Of a stretch of 64,000 bases of DNA, positions 43,801 through 56,094 are shown piece after piece; within the stretch, counting starts at the first letter, position 1, and every line of letters starts with the position of its first letter. Source of the DNA: Gnetum montanum (Eukaryota > Streptophyta > Gnetopsida > Gnetales > Gnetaceae); contig MNCI01000651.1 in the NCBI GenBank assembly GCA_015680685.1, positions 1,543,832-1,607,831 of the forward strand, written 5' to 3'. The notes below the pieces were generated by a model. That model had not been told where the DNA came from. It made no database searches and was given only the letters and a program-made list of their open reading frames with translations. The translations under genes and the position numbers were made by a program.

Positions 43801-44399
43801 GCCTTGAATCCAAAATTTGCGAAAAGGTAGCCACCCAGGAGATTGCCTTATCCTCAAGGCAATTTAAGGTAGCAGTTCCACCAAACATAGTACTATCTGA
43901 GTGGAGCATCACCTTAACCTCAAGAGTAATATCAACAATGGAAAAATCCACAGTCGTGGAGGATGTTATAACTTATATAGTAGTACCCTTACCAGTAGCT
44001 TGATCCCTATGGATATTATGTCTAGCAGTCTATATCTCCTTATGACTCTACAAGTCATAATCCTTTTAATTATCACTACTATCCTCTAAAATATCATTGA
44101 ACTCATACTTTGTGACCTGATTCTTCCTCTACCTATCCTCTTCCCTATCCATCACCAAACTCTGTATCATTAAATACCACTCCTTTGCAACCTGCTCTAC
44201 GTATGTAGGAAGAAATTCCATTGTAGCCGTAGCAAAGAAACATCATAAGAGTTGTTAACTTACAGCTAGATAACCATCTAAGTGGTTTTGAATCTAAACC
44301 TCAAAAGAGGACTTTCTTCAGGATCAATATTTCACCAAAACTCTTGCAGATACCTACAATTATGAACCTTGCATCCATTGCTTCTGAGATCATCCTCAA

Positions 44400-44885
44400 G
44401 TCTCCTTCAAACTAAATGTCCTTCGATGTAGATACCATCATGTTGCCCCATGTAGTTACTAATTGGATCAAAGTTGATCATCTTTCTAGGAAACAATCTA
44501 ATCCTAGGAGTTCCCTTATCTACTTGTAGATCACTAGGAATGATCTATCTAAGGCTCTATTGGATTTAGGTTCTAGAGTAAATTTAATCCCATAAAAATA
44601 TACAAGACCAAGAACCTGCCTTTATTGAAGAAATGTAACATCAAAATAGAGCTTGCTGATTAGTCCATCACTATTTCCTTTGGATTAGTGGAGGATGTTG
44701 TGACCACTATTTATGGATGGTTGTATCCTGAAGACTTGTTAATGATCCATGTTGTTTACCATAAGGGGGACTTCCCTATTATAATGGGAAGGGCTTGGCT
44801 CAGTACAATTGATGCCAAGATGGGGATTCGAGATCTTTCCTTGAAAATCTCCAAGGAAAATTAATTTGGTAAAGTAGCTAAGAAG
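44400..44885 (+). pseudogene. Gypsy aspartic protease remnant
   Basis: ALLDLGSRVNLIP near 44550-44605 matches the Athila/Tat protease signature D-L-G-A-S-V-N-L-M/I-P. Then FPIIMGRAWLSTIDAKMGI near 44770-44825 matches the flap/second block (PIILGRPFLxTxxAxID). A stop follows NLIP. The protease would process the polyprotein; this copy is dead. Confidence 0.75.
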
Positions 44886-45379
44886 CGAGTTCCATGCATT
44901 GTATACAATGACATAGGATATTATTACATGTAAAAGATATGGGCCATACAAAGTACATCCATCAAAGCATGCATAAAGTATGCTAATGCCTCTACTATTT
45001 AGAAGAATTTGTATGTAGTAGCCACAAAATAGGAGGGTATCCAGTGGCTCATAGCAGATAGTGGGATGTATTCAAAAATATGCATGGAATCAACAGAAAT
45101 CCTTACAAGTGCTTACATTAAACACATGAATGAAATAGAGCATATCCATGGCCAACTCTTCCATGCATAAAATGAGATGAATTGGGGAGAGTTGGAGAAC
45201 CTAGAATAATTCAAGTAGGAGACCCTTGAACTAAAGGTCTTACCAGATAATCTAGGATATTCTTATCTCAATAACAACAAGTAGGTAATCATTAATGTCC
45301 ATCTTGCTCAAGCATCGAAGAAGAAGTTGTTGAAAATGGTTAATAAATGGCAAATAGCCTTTGCTTAGTCATATCATGA

Positions 45380-46000
45380 ACTAATAGGAACAGATCCAAA
45401 GATATGATAGCATTGGATTCACATGGACCCCTCCATCAAACTGAAAAGATAACTGCAAAGGAGTTTGAATCCTAAGCTAAAGTATGTTGTGAAAGACAAA
45501 ATTGAATAACTTCTTAAGGTGGGATTCATTTATCCCATTGTAGATAGTGAGTGGGTTAGCCCACTCATCATAATACCTAAGAAAGGTGATAAATGGAGGG
45601 TTTGTATAATTATAGGTTGTTGAATAAGGCAACTTTTAAGGATCATTTACCATTTCCATTTGTAGATTAAGTGCTAGATAATATTGCAGGGCATGGTTAC
45701 TATAGTTTTTTGGATGATTATAGTGGCTATAATCAAATCCAGATAGCACTGGAGGACTAGGCCAAAACAACCTTCACAAGTCCATGGGGGACTTTTGCAT
45801 AGAAAAAGATGTCCTTTGTCCTATTCAATGCTCCTAATACTTTCCAACTCCTACTGCTCAACATTTTCCAATAGAAAATTGGTAGTGGTATGGAGGTTTT
45901 CATGGATGATTTCTCCACTTATGGTACCATCTTTGAGTAGGCCTTGGCGTAATGTCTTATCCCTTGTTAAGGGTAGAAATGTATTGTAAACAATATAATT
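45380..46000 (+). pseudogene. Gypsy reverse transcriptase remnant
   Basis: Blocks in order: VDSEWVSPLIIIPKKGDKWR near 45540-45600, YRLLNKATFKDHLPFPF, GYYSFLDDYSGYNQIQIALE near 45690-45755 (motif A, FLDGYSGYNQI), then KTTFTSPWGTFA, and VFMDDFSTYG near 45895-45925 (YxDD box as MDD, intact). This is typical of Athila/Tat RTs. Stops and a frameshift are present. Confidence 0.88.
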
Positions 46001-46075
46001 AACCTTCAAATGAAGGGATGCCTCATTATGAGAAGTTACTGATATTCATGTACCCCTCAAGAATGGGTTTGACCC

Positions 46076-46261
46076 ATGACATTTAAGGCTAGGTTTAGAG
46101 GTTGTGTCAGACATGGAGTTGTGGGGCCTGGAATAACAAGTGATGAGAGCTACGTGAAATGGGACAAGAAGGGATTGATAATCCCTTTGATTGAACAACC
46201 TAACCGTGGTGGCAGTGCCAAGTTTACTATAAGGCTTAAGTGGCATGAAAAGATAACCTAG
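46076..46261 (+). CDS. Unidentified 61-codon ORF before a short LTR
   Basis: An open frame reading MTFKARFRGCVRHGVVGPGI at its start and ending KFTIRLKWHEKIT. Composition is balanced and protein-like (Gly, Lys, Arg, Trp), unlike the surrounding low-complexity frames. It ends 5 bp before a TGTTACA LTR start. It may be the C-terminus of a retroelement protein. I do not recognise the family. Confidence 0.35.
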   Translation: MTFKARFRGCVRHGVVGPGITSDESYVKWDKKGLIIPLIEQPNRGGSAKFTIRLKWHEKIT

Positions 46262-46265
46262 AGGG

Positions 46266-46441
46266 TGTTACAGTATACCACTCTGATTAATAGAATTTTT
46301 CTCTATTTTTCCTTCCCATTCTGTGTACTAGTTATTCATTTATCAAGTATTTTATGATATTTCCATTATAATGCTTGCTAATGTAATGAATTAAGTGATG
46401 TACAATTGTGTTTTAATGACATATGGGAATGAGATGTCACA
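46266..46441 (+). repeat. Short LTR (176 bp) followed by PBS
   Basis: Starts TGTTACAG after a purine-rich GAGGG and ends GATGTCACA. TGGTATCAAAG (46444-46454, Met-type PBS) follows after two bases. A PPT-like run before and a PBS after the same LTR suggests either a tandem arrangement or a nested junction. Confidence 0.5.
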
Positions 46442-46454
46442 TTTGGTATCAAAG

Positions 46455-47143
46455 AAAACCTTGATTTAGAAGCCAAAGTGGAAGAAAATATTATTTTAAA
46501 GAAGAAGTACATTGAAGTGGAAGAACAAGGGAATAGAAAAGGAAATGAAAAAGCAATAGAATAGATAAGAAGTGAAATAGAAGAATAAGGGAAGCAAGAC
46601 TATGATTAGTTATTTGTCTTAAATGCATCAAGAAGATTTGAGCCTATCTTCAACTAGACTTCTCATTCTTCATCAATGGTGTCCTTCTTACTCGGTATCA
46701 CCTTACAGCCTGCCAAACCATCACACAACTACTTGATGTACTTGGAGGCACTCTTCACTATAGTCACTACCTCTTCCCTATTTTTAAGTTCTATCTCCAA
46801 CAAATTCATTTGAAAAAATTGATTAGTCATGTCATCTTGCCATTCTTTTTTCTTTCCCTACATGCACAAAAATAAGATTAAAATTATGAATTATGAACAA
46901 AAAGATCAAATGGAAGAAAGAAAAGGAAGAGCAAAACTACTCACTTCAAGTCAATTAGTCTTCACTTGAAGGAACCACTCATGAGTCAACAGATGATGCA
47001 CAAGACATGTAGCATTCTCCAATTCTCCTAAGAGTTACTCTATATTTTTGAAAACTTTTGGAGCATACTTGGGAATGGGATGGAAAGAAGATGGAGCACC
47101 AACCTGTAGTAGTTCATAATCTTCCTTAAAGTTGCATGATTGG
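46455..47143. other. Unassigned retroelement-like interval
   Basis: Sequence downstream of the short LTR's PBS. Many stops, no recognised domain. Probably the internal region of a small or truncated LTR element, interrupted by the copia LTR at 47144. Confidence 0.4.
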
Positions 47144-48335
47144 TGTTGACCTTTTGGTATGTCAAAACCTTAAGGAAAATGGAGAATAAAGGATGTTTAT
47201 GTGATTGTTGTGTTTGTAGGAAAAGAACAAGGATAAGGACTAAAGGAGAGCTCAAAGAACGACCTTTAAAAGAAATCTAAAAGTAAAGACTACAAGGACT
47301 CAAGGAAGCATGGATAAGTACTCAGGTGTCTAAGTGAACACTACAAGGACTCAAGGAAACATGGATGAGTAAAGAAGACTTCTAGCTAAAATAAGATGCT
47401 TTGGTGATTGAAAGGAAGCTTTGAAATCAAGAGTTCAGATGCAAAGGAGATGTCTTCCAAAAGCAGGAGACTTCTCCTATCAAGTGAAGATGTCTCCTTG
47501 ATGAAGAAGACATCTTGACAGAAATGGAGGATACCTAGAGAAGATGTCTCCTAGAAACAGGAGAAATCTCCTTTCAAGAGAAGATGTCTCCCTTGCAGAA
47601 AAAATGCGCCTTGAATTGAAGTCTATTGTAAAGAGATGTTCCAATCTTAAAGAAGACGTCTTTACTAGTTGTCAAATAGCTATTGCACAAATTTCGAGGT
47701 GTTTTCAGAAACTTTGAGGCTATAAGAAAACTTCATTCTCTTGGAAAATAAGCAAGCACTATTCATATTCAAGATCCTAATTATCTGTTCTTTGAAATTG
47801 TAATTTGCTTTTCATTGAGCTATCATTTGCTTGTAGTATTACTTGTTGTATTGAAGTGAGCTTCAACTCCAAGAACTTTGTAAAGTTAGTTACATTTTTT
47901 TTGTGTATTTTTCTTTTTCTTGTTACCCTGTGGGGTTGATGTGCTTCTTGTGAGAAGGCATCATTATTGAGTTTGTTAGGATCTTGCAAGATTAAGTGTT
48001 TGTGTAGTCTCAAAACACTCTAGTGTCGACCTGAATTTGTGAAGGTTCTTAGATCCTAAAAATGATATTCTAATCTTGTCGAGACCTTGCAAGGTTGAGT
48101 GGATTCATGGAGGCAAATCACTTTGGTGCGGAGCTTAGAGCTTGTATAGAGTGTGGTACATTCAAACCACATTTTGAGAAAAACAAAGTCTTGAGGTATG
48201 CAGGTGAACTGCCTTCCAAGTATGGACTACTGAAGTTGGGGAACCATGTTAAATTTGGTTGTGAGTTTTATGGTGGTTAATCTTTGATTTGGGAAACTTA
48301 TTCATCCCCTCCCTTTCTAAGTTCAATGATCCTCA
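47144..48335 (+). repeat. Copia LTR (5') with PBS
   Basis: Begins TGTTGACCTTTTGGTATG and ends GATCCTCA. The PBS TGGTATTGAAGC (48338-48349) follows two bases later, and gag text follows that. Homologous to the minus-strand LTR at 39245-40395, and more distantly to the LTRs at 52157 and 59689. Confidence 0.8.
47445..47665 (+). promoter_or_regulatory. GACGTC motif array, copia LTR
   Basis: About eight variants (AGATGTCTCC, AGACATCTT and others). GACGTC is intact at 47655-47660, and CTATAAG (47720-47726) follows 60 bp downstream. Same order, array then TATA, as in the other LTRs. Confidence 0.7.
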
Positions 48336-48384
48336 AGTGGTATTGAAGCCCAGTACTCTCGATTTTGAGTGTGACAACTTAAGA

Positions 48385-49620
48385 GTGAACAATGGAAGTA
48401 GGATCTTACATCAAGTCACCAATGTTTAATGGGATCACCTTTACATGCTAGAAGATTCAAATGCAAAAATTCTTTAAGTACATGAAGTTCATAGTTTTAG
48501 TATTCATCTTAGATTGATGCACTCAACTCATAAGCAACACTTTCAGTAGCAAAGGTAAGAGTAGAGGTAAGCACTCTAAACTTTCAAATTTTGATACTTT
48601 TTCTATAGAATGCTAGATATGTGGTGGAAGAGGCTATATGGCCTTCGAATGTTCCAATGCTTATAGGTTTTAAGAGAAAGAGTATATTGAATAAAGAAGA
48701 ATAAGTAACATCCATACAAGCTGGGATGTTGAAGAGGAATCAGCTCAAGAAGATAAGATAGTAAAAATTATCTACACCAGCTAGGACGATAGAGAACAAA
48801 GTGAGGAAGAGGTAGATAACACTAAAAAGGACTCCAACCTCATCTGTATGGTCCTTATTATAGATGATGATGTTGGCACATCAAATGATGAATACGAAAT
48901 TGAAGAAGAAAGGTTTGAACTTGTGTGCAATGAACTTTTATCACTTCAAATTCTTTACACTAAGTTGAGTAAATAGGTAAAAATTAAGGATCAGAACATC
49001 TCTTCCTTAAATTCAAAGATTTTAGATCTCACAAAAGAAATCTTAGACTTCAGGGTTGAGAATAAAGAGCTAACCAAGTCTTATGAGTAGATGAAGGAAG
49101 AGCTTGTAGATGTAAAACTTGTGAATGAAAGGCTAGTTAAAGGGAAAGTGTCACTTCGGATGGTCCTAGGTTAGGGAAAAAGTCCACATGATAAGAGTGG
49201 TCTGGGATGTTGTATACTAGAAAAATCATCAACACGAACTCCATGTGAACCAAGAGTAGCCTCATAGAATAACGAATTAATGAGAACTACATCTCAATCA
49301 AGAGTAGCTCTAAGTTATGATCAGTTTAACTCCTATAGGAAGGTGAGATGTTATTAGTATCATAAATTTGGCCATAAGCAATGGGAGTGCAATTTAAAGT
49401 TTTATCATATGAATACTTGGTCTTACCATAAGACTCCTTGGTCTTACCAAAATGTACCAAGAAAGGAAACTATGTAGGACCATAAGAGAAATTGGACAAC
49501 TCAAAAGGACAAGGTGGTTAAGAAAGAAAGGAAAGTTAAAAGGAAGAAATAGGAAAAGGAGGAGACTCTCCAAGAAATTCATGAGAGGAAGTCAAGCCTT
49601 AGAAATTAAAGAAGTCTATT
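48385..49620 (+). pseudogene. Copia gag remnant
   Basis: After the PBS the frame reads MEVGSYIKSPMFNGITFTC, the usual start of a copia gag (PxFNGxxFxxWK). Further on is CICGGRGYMAFECSN-like text near 48610-48655 (CCHC knuckle, first Cys codon now a stop and His as Tyr). An acidic coiled-coil stretch follows (48720-49130). A second knuckle, YHKFGHKQWEC, is near 49360-49395. Stops are frequent. No protease or pol follows, because the element is cut at about 49.62 kb. Confidence 0.75.
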
Positions 49621-49624
49621 GATG

Positions 49625-50640
49625 AGCAATGGGGCATCCAACACCCAACCATACAAGTCACGAATATTCATGTGTGGCCCAATTGTAATCCATGGATGGC
49701 CAATGTTATTATGCTAGTAATTGAGTTGATGTTTAAGATCATTGTCTTTCCACTTTGAGTTAGTGAAAGCTAAGTGTATGGTTTAAGTCGTAGTGAGGCA
49801 TATCATAATTGATGTTGTTAAGCCCATTTTACACCTAGTGATAAACATAGTTGAGAGTGAAATTGGATCTAAGTCTAAGTAATTACAAGTAAGTAAATCT
49901 ACTGTAGCCTAAGGTGATGAGTATCCAATCCTAACTTTTTGTACACACCTTGGATTTCATGTAACTGTTACTAGGCTATTAAGCGTTATGCTATTGGGCA
50001 TACTAAGCAATAACACTACTGGGCATACCAAACAATTACACTTAAGTACTCAAAATCAATCATACTCATTCCACTTACTATTAGCAAGTAAAAGTAAAGT
50101 ACATTGGAAAAATGATGTGCTATGCTAAGAAAGTAGTAACATTATGCTAAGTGGAACAATAAACTAGGAGAATGCTACAATTGTAAAAATAGCTTGATCT
50201 TTATTTCCATGCATAATTTGTGTCCAAGTACAAACTTCTCAAAAAAAGATTCTATTTACTATGTCACACCACACTGTAGAGATTCATACTTCTAATCGCT
50301 AAGTCTAATTTAGAGAAATGAAATTTTAAGAATCTAGTTACTATCAGAATGAAAAGTTAGTGGATCATGCATCCAAGTGTCATATTTATAGGGCTACACA
50401 CATCCCAAGACATCATATCAACAATGACATATCATAAAAAATAGCATTGGATTAACGACATCATTAATTCAATGTCGTATGACTTCAAAATTTAACTTTA
50501 TCATAACCCCATGACTGACGAGAAAATTGTCCTTAAGTTAAAAATAATGAGGATAGAGTCCCTTACAAAATTGGGAGATAGATTTGATGATACTTGACTA
50601 ACTACTATTTTCATGACTTTGAATTCCATAGTGGTGTTTG
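49625..50640 (-). repeat. LTR-like segment, minus orientation
   Basis: Shares weak blocks with 38800-39235 and, inverted, with 40990-41768 (GCATACTAAGCAATAACACT-type text). It may be the 3' LTR of the minus-strand element that continues at 50.69-52.16 kb. Boundaries are approximate. Confidence 0.4.
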
Positions 50641-50689
50641 TACAAGATTGACACAAATGTATGACAAAAGAAAAACAAAAATGGAGGTG

Positions 50690-52156
50690 TCTTGATGTAG
50701 ATTAAGTTCTAGGTGGTGGTGGATTTTCCATTGACTGCTTCCATTTGTTGTTAGGATTCTTGAATTGATATCTATTTAGTAGTGCCTAAAGCTTTTTTTC
50801 CTTCATTTTAGGATCATGTACTATCCATGCTTGTTGTGCAATGTGTGATGGGACTAGTACATACCATGGACATGGTAGCTACGAGAACATTTTGTTCACC
50901 TTGACATACCATGCTGCAACTATTGCTTTCTTCTTCAAATGCTTTGTTCATTTTGTGCAATTCCTAATAATCTAACATTCTTATGGCTAAGCTAGTTACA
51001 AGGTCTTTTTGGCCCTGCTAGTTAGCCTTTATTACTTCAAGTTTTGAATTTGCCACATGTAACTTTTGCAAAGCATCTTTTTGATCATTAAAGTCTTTCT
51101 CATATAGGATGTACACTGCTGCTACCTATTGCTCCAATTCATTCTTAGGCCTACCTATTATCAACATGGCCAAGTTAGCATACTAAATGTTTGCTAACCC
51201 CATGTATTCCTTAAGGTCCTCAATCTGTAGGTCTTTATTCTTAATTTTTGCTTGGTGGACATGGGCAAGGCTATCTAGAATGGGTTGCCAATTAAAATTT
51301 TGTGTTGAAATGATGCTAATCTTGGCCTTTGCCATTTGGATTTCCTTTTCATTTATCTACTTATACATGTCTAGTTGGTCATAGAAATGCTCTTTGAGCC
51401 TCTCATGCTTTTTGGCTTCATTTTACCATGCACTTGTCTTAATTGTAGACTTCTGTTAAATGGCATGTACCTCCTCCTTTGAGAGGGTTCTATTTTCTCT
51501 TGCTAGGGGACTCATATCTTGGTTGACTCGTACTAATTATTCTCAAAGTTGCTGGATGCTTTCTTTAAGGACATTTTTTGGCATTTAATGTTGGTCAATT
51601 GAGCAATTTCTGTAGTTATTTACTTATTCTCCTCTTGTAGGATAGTAAGTGCCTTGGCATGTGCATAAGTTTTTGCTTTGGTCATTGAGGAATCCATTAC
51701 CACTTTCTCCTTCTTGCTCTCCATTCACATGTTGTGGTTGATAAAGTGATTGATGTGTTTAGTTCTAAACTGATCTAGTTGGTTAGGTGTAACAAATTGA
51801 GTGGGATCTCTCTTTTTTCCCTTAAGGTCTTGAGCTCTTCTTGTAATCTGTAGACTTTATTTTTAGCATGCTATGCCCTAGTTTCTATCATGACCAGCTT
51901 TCCTTTGATGACTATGATATTAGATTAAATTGTAGTGACATCGCTAGGGATGCCAAAAAGATTCTACATCATTGTGTTTTGTGGGAATCATCAAGGTACT
52001 AGCTAACATTTGAGCATGTCTAGCTCCAAAAAGATTAGTTGGTCACACAATAGAAACATTAAAAGCTTCTTTGATGTGATCTATGATCACTTCTATAGCT
52101 CTTGTTGCATCTTGATGTTGCATAACCATGACTGTGGTTCCTTCTCCAGTCTCCAG
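50690..52156 (-). pseudogene. Retroelement coiled-coil ORF, distal part
   Basis: The minus strand reads VMQHQDATRAIEVIIDHIKE, then HINHFINHNM, then KEKVVMDSSMTKAKTYAHAK and further Lys/Glu/Gln-rich heptad-like text, with stops. It is the continuation of the minus-strand frame at 62215-60908, split by the copia-type element. The family is not recognised. A gag-like protein is possible. Confidence 0.4.
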
Positions 52157-53395
52157 TGTGGCCCTTTTGATGTGTTTTTATGTGCTTAAAACATTAAGTA
52201 AAATGGAGAAAAAAGGTTTTTGTATGGTTATGTGGTTATTATGTTTGTAGGACTACATACACGAGGAACCAAGATGAACTAAAGAGGACAAGGAACAAAC
52301 TATATTAGAGGTCAAAGGAGGAGGTCACCCACATGTCTTCAAATGAACATCCAAAGAACATGGACAAGGACTTGATATTAAACAAGAAAAGTAGACATCA
52401 TTAAAGCATATACAAGATCAAGGTTATGAACAAGGAACGATGCATTCATCATGCAAGAGAAAGCAAAGAAATACATCTCTAGGAAGTAGCAGATGTCTTG
52501 GTAGATTTGGAGAGAACTTAGATAAAAACATCTTTAGAAATAACAAGATGTCTATCATAGACAAAGACATCTTTCATAGGGTAGAGACATCTTTACAGAT
52601 CATAGACTAAGTCCAAAAAGACATCTTCCACAAGATAAAGACATCTTCTAGAGTAGACTTCAGAAAGACATCTTTTAGGAAACAAATACATCTTCCCAGA
52701 TGTGAAGGCAAATTCAAAGAGACATCTCAGGCACAAGAAAGATGTCTCCCATGATTGGTAGTAACTGTTAGCTAGTCATTGTGTGGGTTTCGAGAATGAT
52801 TTAGCAACACCGTAGCTACTAGAAGACTTGATGTGCATTGGAAAAATTACAAGCCTTATTGTATTCATTGTACAATCATTTGTAATCATTGAATTCTCTG
52901 TTGGTATTCATTATCTTATCATTTTGGTGTTGTAAAGTGTCTTATACCATATTGTACAAGGATCAAAAAATTGAGTTGCAATCATTCCTTGTAATTCTTA
53001 TTCTTGTTTCCCTATGGGGTTGAGTTCCTTGAGCTTGTCAGGATCTTGTGGGATTGAGTTGTTGGTGCTGTGGTAAAACACTCGAGTGCAAAGCTCAAGA
53101 TTGTAAAGGTTGTAGAAGTCTTGAAACCACACTTCAAAGCTTGATTGGACCTTGGGAGGTTGAGTCATTGGTGGTGTGGTACAACACTCTAGAATAGGGA
53201 TTGAAGACTATACAGAGTGTGGACCCTTCAACCACATTGAGAGAGCAACAAAGTTCAGAGGTGTGCTTGTGATCTACCCTTTGAGTATGGAGTATGCACA
53301 TTGGGGAACCATGTAAATTAGTGTGTGCGCTCTATTTTATAAAGGTTCTATTTGGGGAACTTATTCATCCTCCCTTCTAAGTTCTAAAATCCACA
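52157..53395 (+). repeat. 5' LTR of the copia-type element
   Basis: 1,239 bp, from TGTGGCCCTTTTGATGTG to AAAATCCACA. Matches 59689-60907 nearly throughout with point changes and small indels. It has a decayed GACGTC-type array at 52490-52760. Confidence 0.92.
52490..52760 (+). promoter_or_regulatory. GACGTC-derived motif array, copia 5' LTR
   Basis: At least twelve AGACATCTT, AGATGTCTT and GAGACATCT variants in 270 bp; none keeps the CpG. The TATA equivalent downstream is mutated (CTACTAGAAG, compared with CTATAAGAAG in the 3' LTR). Confidence 0.65.
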
Positions 53396-53397
53396 AG

Positions 53398-53409
53398 TGG
53401 TATCAGAGC
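53398..53409 (+). other. Primer binding site, initiator-Met
   Basis: TGGTATCAGAGC, the exact plant Met-initiator PBS, 2 bp after the LTR end. Confidence 0.92.
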
Positions 53410-53445
53410 TTGGTACTTTTTGTTTCATCACCAACTTCAAGAGTG

Positions 53446-54900
53446 AACAATGCAGTGGACTTCTTACACAAAGCCACCCATGTTCAACGGATTTGACTTC
53501 ACTTATTGGAAAGCCAGAATGTAGGGGTTCTTCAAATCCATGGAGTTTGAAGTCTAGGAATCAATCTTGGAAGGCTATGCTCCACTCGTCGATGGAACCA
53601 CCGACATCATCAAGCCTTGCAACAAATGATCTTAAGAGGAAAAGGATAAGTTCATGTTTGATTCAAAAGCAAAAAATTGTTCATATTGTGCATTGAATAA
53701 ATCTGAATTCAATTGGATAGTAGGATGCAAAATGGTTAGAGAAATTTGGCAAAATTTAGAAGCTACTTATGAAGGAACCTCTATTGTTAAGCAATCAAAA
53801 TTGTTAGTTCTGCAAAGTAAATATGATAAACTCAAAATGTGAGAAGTTAAGAAAATCAAGGATTATTTTTCTAGAGCTAACAATCTTGTTGTAGCCATTA
53901 GAGGAATAGGGAAAGACTTGCTCAAAAGCAATGTCATCATTAAAATGATCAAAACTCTACAATTGAAATTGAGGCCTAAGGTCATAACCATGGAGGAAAT
54001 TAAAGATTTCTTAACTTTGAGATTTGAGGAACTTCAAAGTGCTCTCATCGTCTATGAAAGGAATCTCTTAAGTGAAGGAGTGATTCAAGAAAAACCTATT
54101 GCTCTAAAGATTACCTCCAAGGCGAAGGAGGTTAATGAGCATGATGAAGGTAATGAAAACAAGATGACTCTTCTACAATGATTTCCTACAAGAAGAAACA
54201 AAGGGACATCTTAGCAACAATAAAGACCAAATTTCTTCAAAGGTAGAGATTTTTTAAATTCTTCTAATGATCCAATTGATAGTAAAGTTCAACTAAAGAA
54301 TAGATCCAATGATGAGGAACTAAAAAAGATCAACTTTTATACAAGTTGGGATGATGGTGAGCAAAGTGAAGAAGAAGAATGCAATTCTCCTAAAGCTTCT
54401 CATCTCATCTGCATGGTTCTTACTGATGAATCTTTCTCACATATGGCTGAACAACATGGTAAGTATGATAAGAGGTATAGTGAATTTAAAGAAGAAAATT
54501 TTCTCTTACATCATTTGATTAGGAAGGCAAAGAAACTAGTGCTTTCTAAGTTAATGATATTCATGCTAAAATGAAAGAAGAGATCTCAGACATAAAAGCT
54601 AAGATTCAACAACTAACCTCTTATAACAAGAATTGTAGCAAACTTCAAGATGTGGAAATTGCTAAAAATCAGCTAAAAAATTTAGAGGAAGAAACACTTG
54701 AAGTTTCAAGCTCAAAGTCAAGCATAGTAAGGTTTGATAATTTTGATCATAAGGATGAGGCTATTTTTATATGTAAAAATTGTGGTTTTATGCAAACTAC
54801 AAATTATGATGATCAAAATAAGATTAATGCTTGGTCTTATCAAAGAAGCTTTGGTAAGGAAATGGTGTTGGTACCAATAAGTGAGAATGAAGAAAAATGA
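53446..54900 (+). pseudogene. Copia gag, broken by a few stops
   Basis: Begins near SYTKPPMFNGFDFTYWKARM (stop after), typical of copia gag (UBN2-type). Then IVGCKMVREIWQNLEATYEG with KQSKLLVLQSKYDKLKM (53654-53842), VKKIKDYFSRANNLV, and a frame at 53918-54181 (LRPKVITMEEIKDFLTLRFEE). A coiled-coil and acidic part follow, ending in the 109-codon frame 54571-54900 with CKNCGFM. Only a handful of stops separate these frames, so it decayed less than the other gags. No CCHC knuckle is complete. Confidence 0.8.
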
Positions 54901-55950
54901 AGTATTGAAAATAATGCAAGGAGTGATCAAGGATTCTATCACAAGTGACATGAACAAATAGAGACATCACATACATGATCTAATGAAAGAGAACCTAAGG
55001 ATGGGGAGGTACTTCATGATAGGGGACCTCATCTCGAACTCCATTAATCTTCTTGATTTATCAACAAGCAAGGTAAGTCAAGGTAAGTCCTCTATCTCTT
55101 TGCTTGATAGTTAATAGGATATTATCCAAAATGGTCTATGTCCAGATCATATATGATGGAATAAGTGTTTAGAGAATTTCTTATATTGATTAATTAGTTT
55201 TGTGAAGATTTATAAAAGCAATTGTAATAATTTTTCTTGGTTTGATTTCTTGTCTTGCTCAATCTAAAATTCTTGTAATGATCTGTTTCTATGCTCATAG
55301 TCTTTGGAATGATTTTTGCCATTTATAAGATGAGAAAAACCTTTATTAATAGTGCTAGTTGAAGATCTATATCTCTACAAATTAAGCTTAATGTTGATCC
55401 ATAGTTATACTGTGTTTGTGATTTCTGCACATTGATCTTAAAAGCCAAAGATAAGTAGCACATATGTAGGGGGAGCCTACATCTCAATCATCTTGGGGGC
55501 CATCAATATAGGGGGAGTCCATTGAGACTTTAGCCAAAATGCACAATGAGCAAGAAAAGAACTTCAAGAGGTATTTATTGGGATGGAAAAGTCTTGAATG
55601 GTTGTGCATTAGGACTTTAAAAGATACTTCACAATATAAAAATACTTAGTTCCTTATTAGCATCTATTGTTTGTAAATGATTGTGATTGTTGTATTGACT
55701 TGTACTAAAATCAAAACATGCATGACTTTCATATTCTTTTGATAAATTCTTTTGGTTGAATCTACAATTACATGATGCTATCTATTAGATTAGTTTTCTT
55801 TTATGTTTGGTCTTTAGCATCGATCTTTATTGGTCCTTATGAATTTTGAATTGATAGCCCATTTATTTGATGTTCAATTATAAGCTTAAACTTAAGCATG
55901 AAGTATCTATTTTTATACAACAAGTAAATGATATTATAAGAAAGGCCATG
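54901..55950. other. Copia internal remainder, no pol seen
   Basis: Short frames and two purine-rich phrases (TATGTAGGGGGAGCC and ATATAGGGGGAGTCC near 55465-55525) that resemble PPTs, possibly left by pol deletion. No protease, integrase or RT motifs. Confidence 0.45.
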
Positions 55951-56094
55951 ATCATTTTTGGGTATGTATGTGTTGGCACATTTGGCCATTACATGGAACA
56001 GTTGGAATATTTTGTTCACAATTAGCACAATCCCTGGTTGTAAATTTGCAGTTTAGTATTGTGAGTTGATGGGTATTCTTGGAGAAGCAAGCCA

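Larger units (their letters stand above)
40990..46260 (+). mobile_element. Ty3/gypsy element, Athila/Tat-like, decayed
   Basis: A probable 5' LTR (about 40990-41768) leads to a PBS-like TGGTACCATTGTTGGGGA (41772-41789), a CpG-decayed form of the Athila/Tat-type PBS (TGGCGCCGTTGCCGGGGA). Then come a basic gag-like region (41900-43800), a protease with ALLDLGSRVNLIP near 44550-44605, and an RT at 45380-46000. All frames have stops. RNase H and integrase are not visible; the sequence passes into a different short element near 46.05 kb. Confidence 0.75.
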
